A stretch of 30,239 bases of DNA from Smittium mucronatum (GCA_001953115.1 LSSL01001265.1:1-30239); one strand, 5' to 3'. Counted from the stretch's first letter, positions 7,801-20,311 are shown. The notes: generated from the sequence alone by a model not told the origin. Made by a program: numbers and translations.

Positions 7801-10180
7801 AAATTCTGACTCTCTTTAGCTTGTTATTATTAAGAACATAACTTCCAATCGAAAATTTTATTTTAAAATATTTCTTTATTACAAAAAAAAAGACAAATAC
7901 ACTATCTGATTACTTATTCATACATGTGGAAATTTTCTCTGTCTATATAAATATTTTTATAAAAATATAAACAAAATTTTATTTCTCAATAACTTTTGAA
8001 TTTTATTTATTATTTAACTTTAATATTATTGTAAAGATTTACTAATATCATTAATGGCTATCTTTTTTAGTACCGTGTCGCGAAAAAGTTGTTAAAAAAA
8101 ACCAAACATAATTCTATTTTAGAATTTTTTGACTATGGCGTGTTTTTTATTATTTCAAACTCCTATAAAAAATTCAAGGGATATTAAAGACTTTAAATAA
8201 GATATTATAAGAGCTTTGAGTCTAGTTTTATTCCGGAGAATAAAATTTTTCGGAAGTATTCATCTATATGATTATTGGTGTTTTATTTAATATTTCTTTT
8301 ACTGTTTCATATAAAATTTTCATATTTCGAAGAAAAACTTATTTTCTCATTCATAAACCAATATTTAGAGAATATTTTGCAATTTTCAGACAATTTTATC
8401 TAAGATTATTATTAAATAGCTCGAAAAATATTCACCAGTTTCAGCCTAACTTCAAATTAATAAAAAAAATATGATAATGTATCTAAAAAAAACTCGATTA
8501 TTTCGAGATGATATCTAACAAAATTCTATTTTATTAAGTTATCTAAAGTGATTTAAGAAAATTCTTAATCATACAACCATTATATCATATACGATAAAAA
8601 ATAACTTTTTCAAAAGCTGCATATTTTTTATATTATATTAGAATCATTTGGATATAAAAAATCAAAGCTTGATCATAATTTATGATAATGGTAAAATTCA
8701 TTATAAGGTTAAGCAAAAATAAGAATAGTATAAATACGTATTGTTTGTATAATAATTCCAAAAAATTTAATTCAAAATTTTTTATTTTCGCATCTAGTAT
8801 TAGCACAAAAATATTTATTTTATCAAAAATTACCTTTTTTTTACCCGATTAGCACTAAAACTAACTTTCTATTTAAATTTTGCTTTAATAATGGACGTAA
8901 ATGGCCTTTAAAAACAATAACCTCAAATGATAAGTTGTTTTAAAAAACAAAAACAAATTAACTGTGGGATATATTTTGAAAAATACAGTATATTTATAGA
9001 AATTATTCGTATTCATATATTCTTTAATATGATGAAAATGATTTTATCACTTTAATTTTACCATCAAAATATTCAAATTGAGTTAATGGCATATATTAGA
9101 AAATATTTTTTAATTTTTGAGCCATTTTTTTGTTTCAAAAAATAAAATAAAACCTTAATTTTATTGGTTGGTAGCTTTGCTTTTTGATATATTACTAAAA
9201 CTGCATTATCAGAAATTAATCGTGATTAATAATCATCAATTAATTAATAACTGTTTTTAGCATCGATTAATCGAGTATTGGATTCTCTATTTGGATTCAA
9301 GAGCTAAAATCTCAAGACACATACGAGAGATTTTCTTTGAAGGAGGTCACTTGATTAAATATGTACTATTTTGTTAATTTGGAAAAACAACATCTTAATG
9401 TATGAAAGTATTGGGTAATACAGAATTGAAATAAATAAAGATATTTTCTATTTGAAAAATGTGAAAAACGCATTAGAACTAATACAATTTTCTATATTTA
9501 TTGACTTAGTATTAATATTAATTTGTATTGTGACCAATGGTTTGAGTAATAAAAAAAATTATAGTCTTGAGAATAATTTCCCATATAAAATAGTCCTAGG
9601 ACCAATTTCTACTAAAATTGATCCACATCAAATTTCACATAAAGTTTCGCCAATTAAAACCAAATTCAACCAAAAGAGATTATTTTTTTACTTTTAAAAA
9701 TATTAAATAACTTTAACTTTTGATTATGGGCATCACTAGAAAAAAATAGGAAATCAATAAAATTAGCGGAATTTTTATCTAAAAAACAATTTTATAAACT
9801 ATATTGATTATTCAGATAGATAGGAGTGATTTATTTTCAATTCTACCGTTTTAAATAACATAAAAAAAAATTGGATAAAGTTTTAAGTAAATACGACCCA
9901 CTTATTTATTTTTAGAAATTTACATATATATAGTCAAATAAAAGTTCAAATAATTACTATCCAATAAAAAAGTCAATATTTTCTCTAAATTTATCAATTT
10001 TATTTCAATTATAAAACTTTCAATGGTCTTTGGTAATAATATTCAGATCTTTAAAATATATAGATTTCCTAGTTTCTTTTAAAAGTTGGAATATCTTAAT
10101 TAATAGCAAGTTTTTATTTTAGCTCATTTTAAAACACAGTGAGTTAAAATAATTAGTGGTACTTTATCAGAAAATATAAT
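7801..10180. other. AT-rich spacer with no supported gene
   Basis: Apparent open frames at 8268-8474 and 9452-9697 are within the length expected by chance at this base composition, and show no recognised motif. The only structure I can point to is at 9211-9290, where sequence similar to the outer left edge of the DIRS element occurs (listed separately). No terminal repeat of the preceding hAT relic could be located here. Confidence 0.5.
9211..9290. repeat. Segment resembling the DIRS left outer edge, in both orientations
   Basis: Bases 9215-9241 align directly with about 261-286 (ATTAATCG, one difference, GATTA, a short gap, then CATCAATTA). Bases 9264-9288, read on the opposite strand, share AGAGAATCC and CGATTAATCG with 241-270 in the same order. 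AT-rich sequence makes short matches cheap, so this may be coincidence. If real, it is a relic of a related repeat end. Confidence 0.35.
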
Positions 10181-13060
10181 ATTGAAAGAGCAAAATAAGC
10201 CAGTATAATACTAAAAATAATAAAATTGGCACTATATTTCAGCTGAGGATTTTTTTTAGAATCGATCAATAATATCGCTAAAAAGAATCTGTTTTAAACC
10301 TTCACGAAGATAAGCAAAAGGTAAAGATGAAAGAAATGATACCTCGAATTTTTATCAGCCCCACTAATAGATAACAAATGGTAGCTGGGAAAACCATTCT
10401 ATAGGTAAAAACATACTACTGGATAAATAGAGTAAAAAATTTAATACTATTTGAGAAAATTATGAAGTAGTTTCTAAGTTGAAAAAAGTCACGGTACAAA
10501 AACAAAGAATAAATTTTATGCATTTGAAGGACCCTTAACACAATGGAGTTTAAATCTGCGGGATTCAAAGATAATATATATTACAGAACAGAAATTATGA
10601 TTGAAAAAATGAACACGATACGGATAAGCTTCGATATAGATTTTAAAAAATATATATCGATTTCAAAAATGTAATAATAATAATATAAAATTTAATGAAA
10701 AAAAATATCCAGACTTTAAAGAGTATATTTAATAACAAAAAATTATAAGTATACTAACTCGTAGTTTCTTTAGTGAATTATATGTGATAAAATAAACATA
10801 TTAAAATTTTAAAGAGATCAGTGTGGTCCTGAAAATACAAGTTCTAAAAAAAAAAATTGAACGCATACCCAACTAAAAGAGTAAAATTACTTATAAGAAG
10901 AAGAAAAAACAGCTACATACCACAATTTATAAATGTATTATACGTGAGAATAAAAAATTCCTTAGAAGTGATGCTGAATAAATCTTTCTATTTCAAGAAA
11001 ACTCACGTTGTAATTCATAATAGCTATAGCCAATAAAAAATACGCATCATACAGATAAGATAAATACCTACTGATATAAATTTTTTAAAATTAGCCACAA
11101 AGGATGAATCCCCAAAAATAGATAATAATAAAAAAAATTCATGGAAATTTATCTAAAACTTGGGATGAACTAGCAGTAGGATAACACAATGGGATAATTA
11201 AATGTAAATGCAATAAAAGACGACTATAGTGAATAAAAATCCAATATGAAGATACTGACGCAGTCGGCGTTACAAAAATAGGAGTCGAGGACAAATTTTA
11301 CAGGGCCGTGATTGCTAAAATCCCATATCAAACGAAAATTTTAATCAATGTTAAAGTATCTGAAAAATATAAAAAAACCAAGAAATAAAATCAGCATTGA
11401 AAAATTAAAATTTACTATAGAGAAAAAATATAAGAAAAAAACATTAAAATTAACAACGCTTAAAAAATCCGAAATATCAAAACATATAATAGCTTAACAT
11501 TTTCGGAAATTAAGATAATTAAAAATGAAGAGACAATAACACTTGTTGTTAATGAAAATAGCCAGAAAGGCGTACCACTGGAAGAGAATAAAGTATATTC
11601 CACACATAAAGTGACTAAAAACCAAATTAACATATCATAAGAACAAATATATGTAACGAAAACCCTTATCAGTAAAAAAGATTAAAAATAATTTTGTATT
11701 GGTTTGCATAAAATTGGAAAGAGTCGAAAGAAAAAAACATGATGGGCCCCATTTTATATCAATATTTTATTATGAACCCAGGGGTTAAATATAAATTAGA
11801 ACACTAATATATCAGAAAACACAGAAAAATAACGAAAAATTAAATTAAATTAAATTACATAAAAAAATAAATAACCTATATCGCTAAAAAAATATAAAAT
11901 TATAATAATATCAGTATATTCACATTTTTCAAAAAAAAAATCCAATCAGATATTGTATCAATGAAGAGAATTAACATAAAAAGGGGAGGCATACCTATTT
12001 GTAATGAACGTTAGAAGGGGAAATATTATTTTCCAAAATTACAGAAAAAATAGTTAGTGAAAGATAACTTAATATCTAAAAGTTGTGTTTTTTTTTCGAA
12101 GGGCGAATTATGATAGTATATCTAGGCAGCTCACTATTTTATGGAAAATTGATATTTGTCTATATTTTTCTAACTAATAACAGAACACATATAAAAATTA
12201 TATCTATCTACTTATTATATAAATTGCACGAACTCTAAGAAAATAATTAAAAAATATGATCCTCTCGGAATATTTAAATAAGCTAATAATAATAAAAAAT
12301 ATATATTCACGCCCGTGGAGCATAATTGAAATTTGAATAAATATTAAAGAGCTAATATTTAACTTTAGTTTGACTAGTATAATAGCCTTTCATACCCATA
12401 AAGCCCCATTTTCACATGGTTTCGTTTTCTGGGAGCTCGTAACCCCAAAATAAACCTTATATTTTTGTCAGAGAACATAATAAGCTCACTAAAAAATCTA
12501 AATGGTTTTTACAAATATTTAAAATAAAGACTTTTCATAGCGCAAGGAGGCCAAAAATAAAATTATCTATCGTGGAAACTAAAGTTTAAAATTTTTAATT
12601 GCGATCAATTAGATAATAAAATTAAGTAGTTAATATCTAAGGGAACCTACTATATGTAAAGCTATGAAAAAATCAAAAATAAATAAAATAAAATAAATTC
12701 ATATCGAATACAGAAGAAAAATATCACAAACCAAAGGAATAGACAACCTGGATTAGCTTAAAAAAACCTCCATAAATCACTAAAAAAACCTCCGATGAAA
12801 GTGTTAAAAATAATTAAACAAAAATTATATAAGATAATCCTGGAGAAATAAAGCTCATAATAAACTAAAAAATAGATGAAATTATCATCGGGGATAAATA
12901 TAATTTTCAGAATATAAAGAAAGTTACAATTAATATTTCTTTGGAATTCTAAAATACTGAAGGAAGATAAAATAAATTTCCCGTATAAAATTGGTTGTGA
13001 AACCAAAAGCAAATAATTAGAGGAAAATAAAATATTTCAAGCTTTATAAAATAATGTATT
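10180..13060 (+). other. A-rich strand-skewed domain with unidentified decayed coding traces
   Basis: The + strand is strongly richer in A than T here, unlike the T-rich flanks. Short peptides with non-random composition appear in several + frames. One is an open run at about 10852-11040 containing RVKLLIRRRKNSYIPQF. Another lies at about 11250-11390 and contains DTDAVGVTKIGVEDKFYRAV and IAKIPYQTKILINVKVSEKY. A third at about 11500-11640 contains NEETITLVVNENSQKGVPLE. A fourth near 11680-11785 contains KKHDGPHFISIFYYEPRG. A weaker one near 12870-13000 contains GDKYNFQNIKKVTINISLEF. They are separated by many stops and frame changes. I recognise no family. A degraded retrotransposon or other TE polyprotein is plausible given the neighbours, but a dead host gene is equally possible. 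The minus-strand open frame at 12758-13012 is probably only the complement of this A-rich tract. Confidence 0.4.
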
Positions 13061-14414
13061 CTCGAAATTTTACCTTTATTTACAAGAATTTTTTTTTAAA
13101 TAGACAAAATAGGACCTTTAATAAAAAAAAAATAATTGTGATAGTTATAATCTAATTATTAGAGTAAGAAAAATGTTAATTTATAAAAAAAATCTGTCAA
13201 ATGATAAATTATCAGCGCTGTAAGATCTAAGATTTTAGTTCTAAAAAGTTTTTCTAAACCAATTAGGCGCCTAGTGCAAAAAAATAGAATGCTTAAATCT
13301 TGTGAACTTTTACCGAATAAAATCTAAATAACCAAATTAATATATCAATAATTAATTCAAAAAAATTAATAAGTAATCATTGGATAAAATGAAAAAACTT
13401 TCTGTTATTTAAGTATCAGAACTTTTATGAAAAAAACGCGTTATATTGATATATTTGCGTTTTTTTAAATAAAAATATATTTCTGGGAAAAAACTAATAA
13501 ATCAAAAAAACATGTTTTTATCGAAAAAAACGGAACTGTGTGGTAAAAATACAATTATTGGATTCAGTTCAAAATTATCTAAATAAAAATTTATCCCGAT
13601 ATCGATTAAACTTATCAAATACATAAAATTGAAGTTATGACACGATATAAATAATCAAAATTTATTGAACTGTTTGGCACTAACCATGATTTTGTTCTTT
13701 CTGTTATCTGTTTTTTTTTTAAAATTTTTTTTATGAAATATCATCTTTCTCCTTTCTCATTCAAACCAAAAATGATTAAAATAATTTTAATTCAAAAAAT
13801 AACAAGACTATCGATTTATTGTACTTATGTAATTTTTTTTTATTTTTAAGTTTTATGTAAATAAATCCTTTTGGTATGTAATTTTTTAATTATTTTTTTT
13901 ACAACTAGATACCGATCAGAAATATGCAGTGTATTTAAAAAAATAATAATAGATGTGATGATAAATTAATTATAAGGTATGTAATTTTTTAAAATATATA
14001 TTTTTTAAAATATAAATCAAGGAAATATAAAATTATAGATGCTATAATTCTTATGTAATACCGCGAAACTAAAATTAAATCAGTTCTGAATTTTTTATAT
14101 TTAAATGCAAAATGTGTAATACTAAAAAGTATGTCCTCAAAAAAATACTCATATTTTTTTTTAAATAATCGATATTACATCTCATATCAAATTATTTAGA
14201 CTTGATTAATTGAATTTTTTTAATTGAAAATTTAAATTAAATATAGATAAGAATTCCAAACATTTTTGATAGGATTTATTTTTAATTATTATGGATTTTG
14301 ATTATTATATCTTTTAAAGTAATAGATTTTTATTTTTAAACTACTTTTGACTGATAATATAATTTTATAGAAACTCGGTTTTAAACTCAAAAGTTTCTCT
14401 GTTTAAAATTCTTC
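13061..14414. other. AT-rich spacer, nothing recognisable
   Basis: The stretch is dominated by A and T homopolymer runs, with no open frame or repeat that I can support. It may contain the missing 3' end of the minus-strand transposase relic that follows, but no terminal inverted repeat was found. Confidence 0.5.
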
Positions 14415-15495
14415 ACGATTATTCACAATGGATGTAAATTAGGCTAAAGATTATTGAGACAAATGCAAAATTCGTGTATATCCTTATGAGATTCTAAATT
14501 TGTTCTTATTTTAAGAATCGATGAGCTCCAAGACCGCTTAAACGGTAGTAATAATAGCAAAGTATTATAACTGAAGATAATTCATTGTTTAAAAATTCAA
14601 TCTGGCTAAGGTTAGAACCATTTACTAGTAAAATTTCAGGGATATATCTATCCATTCCGATATATACTAAGTTGTCTATTATAGACCAGTGCCGATTAAA
14701 AGCTGAGGTAATTTACTCTGGAACTTTTAGAAGATATTTTTATACAAATGAAATTTTCTCAGTAATATTTTTAAATAATTTATCGAGACATATTTTATTT
14801 GGCACACCATAGTCACCCTTACATCTTAAAAATGAGACTATTATCTTTTTACGCAGTATAATTTATGTTTTACCGAAAATAAAACTTTAGAATATCTAAA
14901 ATCTGAGGCTAATCTAGGAAATTTTTGTATAGAAGCCTCTATTACAAGTGCTGCTTCTGGTTAATTCAAAAAGCTCAATCCTAAATATTCCTGTTCATAT
15001 TTTTTTACACAAACTATGAATTCTTTTTTCAGAGTTTCTTTGGTAGAATCGGTAATTATTTTTATAATCTTTGTGTTGAATAAGCGTTCATATTGTATGA
15101 TAGTCCAATATTGGAGTAAGTTGGATAAGTCTTCAAAAAAAAAAACAGATAAAGTAGCGCTGAATCTTTAATTGATAGCTTAGGCATTTTTTCTCTGGTA
15201 CTTTTCATCCTAGAAAGATGCTGATTTAATATCTCAAATAATATATCAAACTCATTCAAATGAAATTTGGATAAGGTATTTAGAGAATCGCTGGAAATTT
15301 GATCAAAATAAAAACCTGTTTCATTTTTTTCAATATCAAAAGTTATTTCTGCTTCAAAATCTTCATTTATTACACCATCAATATTTGAGCTCTAGTACCG
15401 AGTCTTTGAAATTTGAATTGGACATATTTAATAACATTTTTTTATTCTTTAAAAACCTTACTTCAAAATCATTTATTTGAGCTAAATGTATTGAA
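14415..15495 (-). pseudogene. DDE_Tnp_4-type transposase (PIF/Harbinger or IS5-like), degenerate
   Basis: This is a relic of a DDE transposase. Reading the minus strand from 15495, an N-terminal piece (NSNFKDSVLELKY, about 15430-15390) is followed after a frame change by an open run of about 110 codons, about 15390-15062. That run contains FHLNEFDILFEILNQHLSRM and KLSIKDSALLYLFFFLKTYP, which fit the helix-turn-helix region of this family. Next comes VIEASIQKFPR (14945-14913), where the first catalytic aspartate position appears to be Glu (codon 14939-14937). Then VLFSVKHKLYCVKR matches the usual FSGKHKLYxxK block. HWSIIDNLVYIGMDRYIPE (about 14695-14635) matches the W-x-x-x-x-D-x-x-Y-x-G block. 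The C-terminus YYRLSGLGAHRFL and FCICLNNL near 14550-14420 fits the FGRL/LTN region. At least six stops and several frame changes are visible. Superfamily is fairly sure; the exact lineage is not. Confidence 0.75.
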
Positions 15496-16829
15496 AAATC
15501 TTGTTGTGTGTATATGCACATATATAAATAAATACTGTATTTAAAATTATTTAAAATTAATTATTTAATTTTATATATCAAAATTAATTAGCCAATATAT
15601 TTCTGTCGTTATATAATAAATATGAAGCATTTGAAGAAATAATTTTAATGAAGAAATGTTGATTAAAATAAGGTTGATAATTAAAAAACCAAATCAAATT
15701 TATTTTCCCGTAAAAAAACATAAATTTTTATAAAAACACTTTTTTTTGACATATCTTATTTATACCCAAAAATTTCTTATTATTTAAAAGAAATCTTATT
15801 TTTCGACATAACGCATTTTTCTCAAAAAACGAGATGTGCTACAATAACAAAATATTCGATTATTTTATCCAATGGTTACTGAATTTCTCATTATAATTGA
15901 TAATTGTAAACCTAAATACATAACTTTCTTTTATTTTATAAAAAATACCTAGGTGTAATTAAAACTACTTATTGCACTGGGCATCTATTATAAAACATTT
16001 ACACAAAATGTTCAAAATATGAAAGAATTAATTTTATGGAATACATTAATTGGAGATCAAAAATTACACTTCTCCCAAAAAGAAAGATTTGATTTGCTAC
16101 TAATGAAGGCCAATTATAATATCAAATGTTGCGAAGATGTATTTACGAAGTTTTTATCAAATGGTAACCAAAAAATAATATATAATATTAAAAATATAAG
16201 ACAGTAAGCATTCATAAATAATTGAAGCATATTTGATAATATTCTATCATTACATTTTTAATAGAGAATAAAAATATTAACCCCATTAAACATAATTATA
16301 TCGCCATTGATAGATCAGAAAAATTAATTAGATAAAATGGATTGAAATAATTTATTTCTTTGCTTAAACCTTATTCTTCCAGAAAAATATATACCTTTAA
16401 CCAAATGAGTCATATTGACTCATTGAAAAAAAGTTGCTTGTTTTGGATATTTCACAGTTTAGGATTCTATTTAGGATTTCATAAAGAGCCGAATTTTAAT
16501 CAAGATTAAAAATATATAGTAAAAGTAGTAATGTAATTAATAGATTTTAACTGAAAAAATTTAAATTTAAATATAATTTTAGCACGAAAAGCTACGCAAA
16601 TAGCCTCATTTGTGATAATTTTTATCTATAGCTTATTAATCACCCCTTTTATATGTGTAAAAATGGTAAAAAAAAGATTAAAAAAACCAATTATTATTAT
16701 TTTACATAATTTTGCATAATTATATGTATTTAAAAGCCACAATAGATGTTGTTGAAATTAAAGAGCCTTTAGAAGTTTTGTATATGTAAGAAAAGATAGA
16801 AGATACCATCAATTATTATTAGGAAGATA
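15496..16829. other. AT-rich spacer with one small open frame
   Basis: No feature is recognised apart from a 62-codon + strand frame at 16019-16207. Its predicted product is lysine- and asparagine-rich (begins MKELILWNTLIGDQKL) with no motif I know. It could be a fragment of a dead gene, but at this composition such lengths occur by chance. The segment also probably holds the 5' end of the piggyBac relic. Confidence 0.35.
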
Positions 16830-18190
16830 TAATGAATGAAATTTATGACGAGGAGGGCGAAGAGATAATAAATCTCTTAAGAGCTTAAGATGGCTTGAGT
16901 TAAGTTAGATTAATATATTTTGGGGAAGGATGAGACCAAATGGTCAAATTTATTCATGAATAATGGAGAGATGAACTCAAAAAACACAATTTAAGGAAAA
17001 TTAAACAAAAAAATTTCCCATAAGGGATTTAATATTAAATATACGATAGGTGCTTTTGAAATTTTTTTTGATAAAGAATTTATTAATATTAAAGTATATT
17101 TTGCCAAAGTCATAGCAACAAAGGGTGGGGGTAATTAATTAAATTTTAATACATTATAGATTAAAGTTTTAATCAGGCTATCAGTAATTATGGTTTATAT
17201 TAAAGACTCAAAATAGGATACATCTGAATACTGGTAAGTTTTTTTATGCTAAACCAGTTTTTAGAGAAACGATGAGAAAGAACAGATTATACCGAATTAA
17301 TTGTAACATTACGTTTTAAGACAAAGAAACAAGAGTCTCAAGGAAATATAAAGATAGTGTAGCTTCTATAACAGGTTTATAGAGAATCATAAATCCGAAT
17401 AATATAAAAAATTTCTTTCTGGGGATATATAACTGTTGATGAAAAATTGATTAAATTAAAAGTTAAATGCAATTATAAAAAATATTATCAAACAAGCCAG
17501 GAAATTATGGAATAAAGATATTTTGGGTCTGTGATATTAAGACCAGCTAATATCTAAATTGGATTCCATATTTGGGTAAAAGAGTGGGGGGGGGAGCTGT
17601 TTTTCTTGGAAAATCTCTCGTGGAGACATTTATAGAGCCATACTGCGGCCATAAAAAAAGTATAATCTTTGGAAAAATTTTTATAGGCTGATATGCGGAA
17701 AATATTCTTATTATATAGAGACTTGAAAATGGTTGGAACGGTAAGGAAAGAAAAAAAATTTAAAAAAAGAGCTCATGACATCTAAAATAAAGCATGGTTA
17801 ATCCAGTTTTTTTGATAGAGAATATAGAAAACTTGTTTTTTACTTGCTAAATCTTAATAAAATTCTAATTACAGTTTAAAAAAATACACTTATACAATAA
17901 AATTTATCCAGAGTATAAAATAATGCACGAAATAATAAAAAATTATAACTCTACAAACCATGGTGTTGGTACTTTAGATCAATTAAAAAAAGGATATAGA
18001 ACTAGAAAAAAAATAGATTTTGAGTAGCATTTTTCTAGAATTATATCGATTTTTTGTGGCATCGATACTTATTTTATTTATGGGAGATCATTAACCTAAT
18101 TTAAAAATTAAACGAAGTGCCTCAAAAAAGAAAATCTTGTTGAGGTCAGTTACAATATCAATGAAAAAACATCAAATAATCAGAACGAAA
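16830..18190 (+). pseudogene. piggyBac transposase, degenerate
   Basis: piggyBac transposases move their element by cut-and-paste into TTAA sites. Blocks appear in family order on the + strand: GAFEIFFDKEFINIK near 17048-17094, RLSVIMVYIKDS near 17180-17215 and PVFRETMRKNRLYRIN near 17253-17300. WGYITVDEKLIKLKVKCNYK follows from 17420 (the conserved SVDExxxxFKGR region). After a frame change come KPGNYGIKIFWVCD (17493-17535) and WIPYLGKRV. LGKSLVETFIEPYCG lies near 17607-17650, and GVGTLDQLKKGYRTRKK from 17962 matches the usual GGVDTLDQ block. The first catalytic Asp is kept (17533-17535). The second, expected in a DNxF block, reads Gly (17671-17673) and the third reads Gly (17968-17970). Many stops and frameshifts are present. 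A G9 run at 17586-17594 lies beside a normally Gly-rich block. Start and end are approximate and no terminal repeats were found. Confidence 0.83.
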
Positions 18191-18900
18191 AAGAGGGAGC
18201 TGATGGAGGATAGAATTATTCCCAAATTATTTTTGTAAATTTACAGAATATTTTTTTAAGCGAAGGGAAGAAAAGGTTCAAAATAAGGAGACTCTTTAAG
18301 TGGCATTCAATAAAGTCAAAAATGAACTGTTAGTCACGTGAAATTTTAAAAAAAAATTATGCAGAAAAAATTCTTTCCAAAGAACTTGTTATGAATAGTA
18401 TGACCAAAATAATTTAAAAAGAATGGGGAATTAGTTTAAATATTTTTATTTTTATATACATAAAAATAAATAAATACTTAAAGTATGTATAAATTTTTCG
18501 ATTCCAATGATACCTATGTTTTTCATGGAGTTCTTTTTTTAGAACTTGATGTTTTTATCTATGAATTAAAAGAATAATTGAGACCATAAAATAAAGCAGC
18601 TTAATTCTTTTGAGTAATCAATTTAATGTTATTAATCTTAATTGATGAATAAAAACTTTTTTTTATGGATTTGAAATTATTTTTTAGTTTATTAAAGGCA
18701 AAAATAATTGTGGGATGAGTTTATTTGAAATGTTTTTTACTATAATTATTTTTTACGGGAATTTTTTTTATAAATGACCAAGTGATTCGAAATTACTCAC
18801 TTGGTCATATGTGTGATTTTTTCTCTTAAATATTAATAGCCATTCGCTAGGTATATTTTTTCCCAATTTTTTTACGAATAATTATTTAATAATAACAAAT
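18191..18900. other. AT-rich spacer downstream of the piggyBac relic
   Basis: About 18190-18420 may be the eroded 3' end of the piggyBac relic, since it is purine-rich like the upstream coding strand, but I see no conserved cysteine-rich C-terminal motif. Beyond that the sequence turns T-rich and holds only the hairpin at 18774-18808. Confidence 0.4.
18774..18808. repeat. Perfect 12-bp inverted repeat (hairpin)
   Basis: The arms ATGACCAAGTGA (18774-18785) and TCACTTGGTCAT (18797-18808) are exact reverse complements, with an 11-base loop TTCGAAATTAC. It is notable because the arms contain five G or C in a region that is almost pure A/T. It may be the end-to-end remains of a small inverted-repeat transposon, a protein-binding palindrome or a structured RNA. 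It is not a recognised terminator, and no gene adjoins it. Confidence 0.65.
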
Positions 18901-18906
18901 TAAAGA

Positions 18907-19024
18907 ACTTCTAATATTTGGAAGGGATCTATAAATTATTGAGATTTTAAAACAAGATAGAAGTTCAAAATGAGTCAAAAAGACTCTGCCATAAGGATAA
19001 GGGCTAATTAAAAAAAATTGAACT
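18907..19024 (+). repeat. Diverged repeat, copy A
   Basis: This begins with the 17-base word CTTCTAATATTTGGAAG, which occurs again exactly at 20312-20328. In both places GATC or ATC follows immediately, and a GCTAA plus A-run plus ATTG string follows after about 80-95 bases (about 19003-19020 here). Together these suggest two old copies of one short interspersed repeat rather than chance. Family unknown. Confidence 0.45.
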
Positions 19025-20311
19025 AAATTTTGGCTCTATGAAAGTTTTTAGCCTCCATTGTACGTTAATTTTTTTGTATTATATCCACTGGAAGGGTTTT
19101 ACAAAGGTTATAGTTATCTATCTGTATTAGATATATTCATATAAATTAGCCTATTATCGAATCTCTTGAATGTTTTATGATTATTTATTTTTATTTCAGA
19201 GATATCAATAGAATAAGTTATTATATACGCCTTTGTGTAGTTAAATATTAACTTTTTGGGGTTATATGCTTGTAGGTTTGAATTTATTTAAATATTAAAT
19301 TTTATTAATGCAATTTTTTATATATATATTTAAAATTTACCAATGTGTAAATAAAATTTTTTGTTTTTTTTTTAAATCTTACTCATAAATTAATTTCAAG
19401 GTTTAAAAGTAAAGTTAAATTAAATTTTACTTAATTTAACTAATATCTATGAAAATTTATTCAATTTTACAAATTAACCAAATAAAAAATTAATCGGACA
19501 AAAGTTTATTTATAAATCTAATGTCTTACTAGAAAATCAAGTATTATGATTCATAAAGATATATTCGATTTTTTTTAACCAATTTACGAAAAATAAATAT
19601 ATATAATGAAAAATTACTTGTAAATTATTTTAAAAATATTTATATTAAACTTCTCAAATAATTAATATCTATCTATCTATCTATATATAAAGAAGTATAG
19701 AAGATTTATTTATGAGAAAAGCACTATTTTTTAGAAGAATAATTTCAATTAAATAATTAATAAACAATTGATTCAAAAGTTTTAAAATTGTGAAATAAGT
19801 CAAACCTAATTTTTAATTGATATTACCAATATAGAATAATTTTTTCTATTTAAAAAGCCCAAAAAAGCAGATAAAACAGTGGAAATATTCAAAAAAATTC
19901 TGCATACATTAATTTTATATGCTTTAAATATTTTTGCGAGTCAAACTGTTTAATTTTTAATTTTTTTTTTTTAATAAAATTTTATTTGTGAGGCTCCTAA
20001 TCAAGTATTTTTTTTTTGTGTTTATCTTTACTTTCAAATTTATTTCAGAATTTATCCCTGTGAGTTCTTTCAGCTACATCCGCTATTTTTAATTGAAAAA
20101 AAAATAAAAAGTCTTGTTTCATTTTTCTAAAAAACTAATCAATTTTTTGAATGGCTTTTATTAATATTATAAAATTGTTTTTCAATTATCCTATTATTTT
20201 AAAATAAAATAATGCTAGCGGTAAGAGTAATTATTATTTATAGCCGAGTTTAAATATTTTATAAATCATCAAAAGTTACCAAATTTTTTTTAAAAAATTT
20301 CGGTCTTTAAC
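19025..20311. other. AT-rich spacer with ATCT microsatellite
   Basis: No gene is supported. An ATCT tetranucleotide tract of four units runs into TATATA at about 19667-19689. The remainder is T-rich, low-complexity sequence between the two repeat copies. Confidence 0.5.

Noticed and set aside
8268..8474. 68-codon open frame
   Set aside because: It is Phe/Ile/Lys-rich, with a length expected by chance at this AT content and no motif.
9452..9697. 81-codon open frame containing NGLSNKKNYSLENNFPYKI
   Set aside because: The composition is slightly protein-like but there is no family match, and the length is still compatible with chance across 30 kb in six frames.
12758..13012. 84-codon minus-strand open frame, apparently membrane-like
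   Set aside because: It is the complement of the A-rich + strand tract, which automatically yields Phe/Ile/Leu-rich peptides.
14585..14812. 75-codon + strand open frame
   Set aside because: It is antisense to the recognisable transposase C-terminal part on the minus strand.
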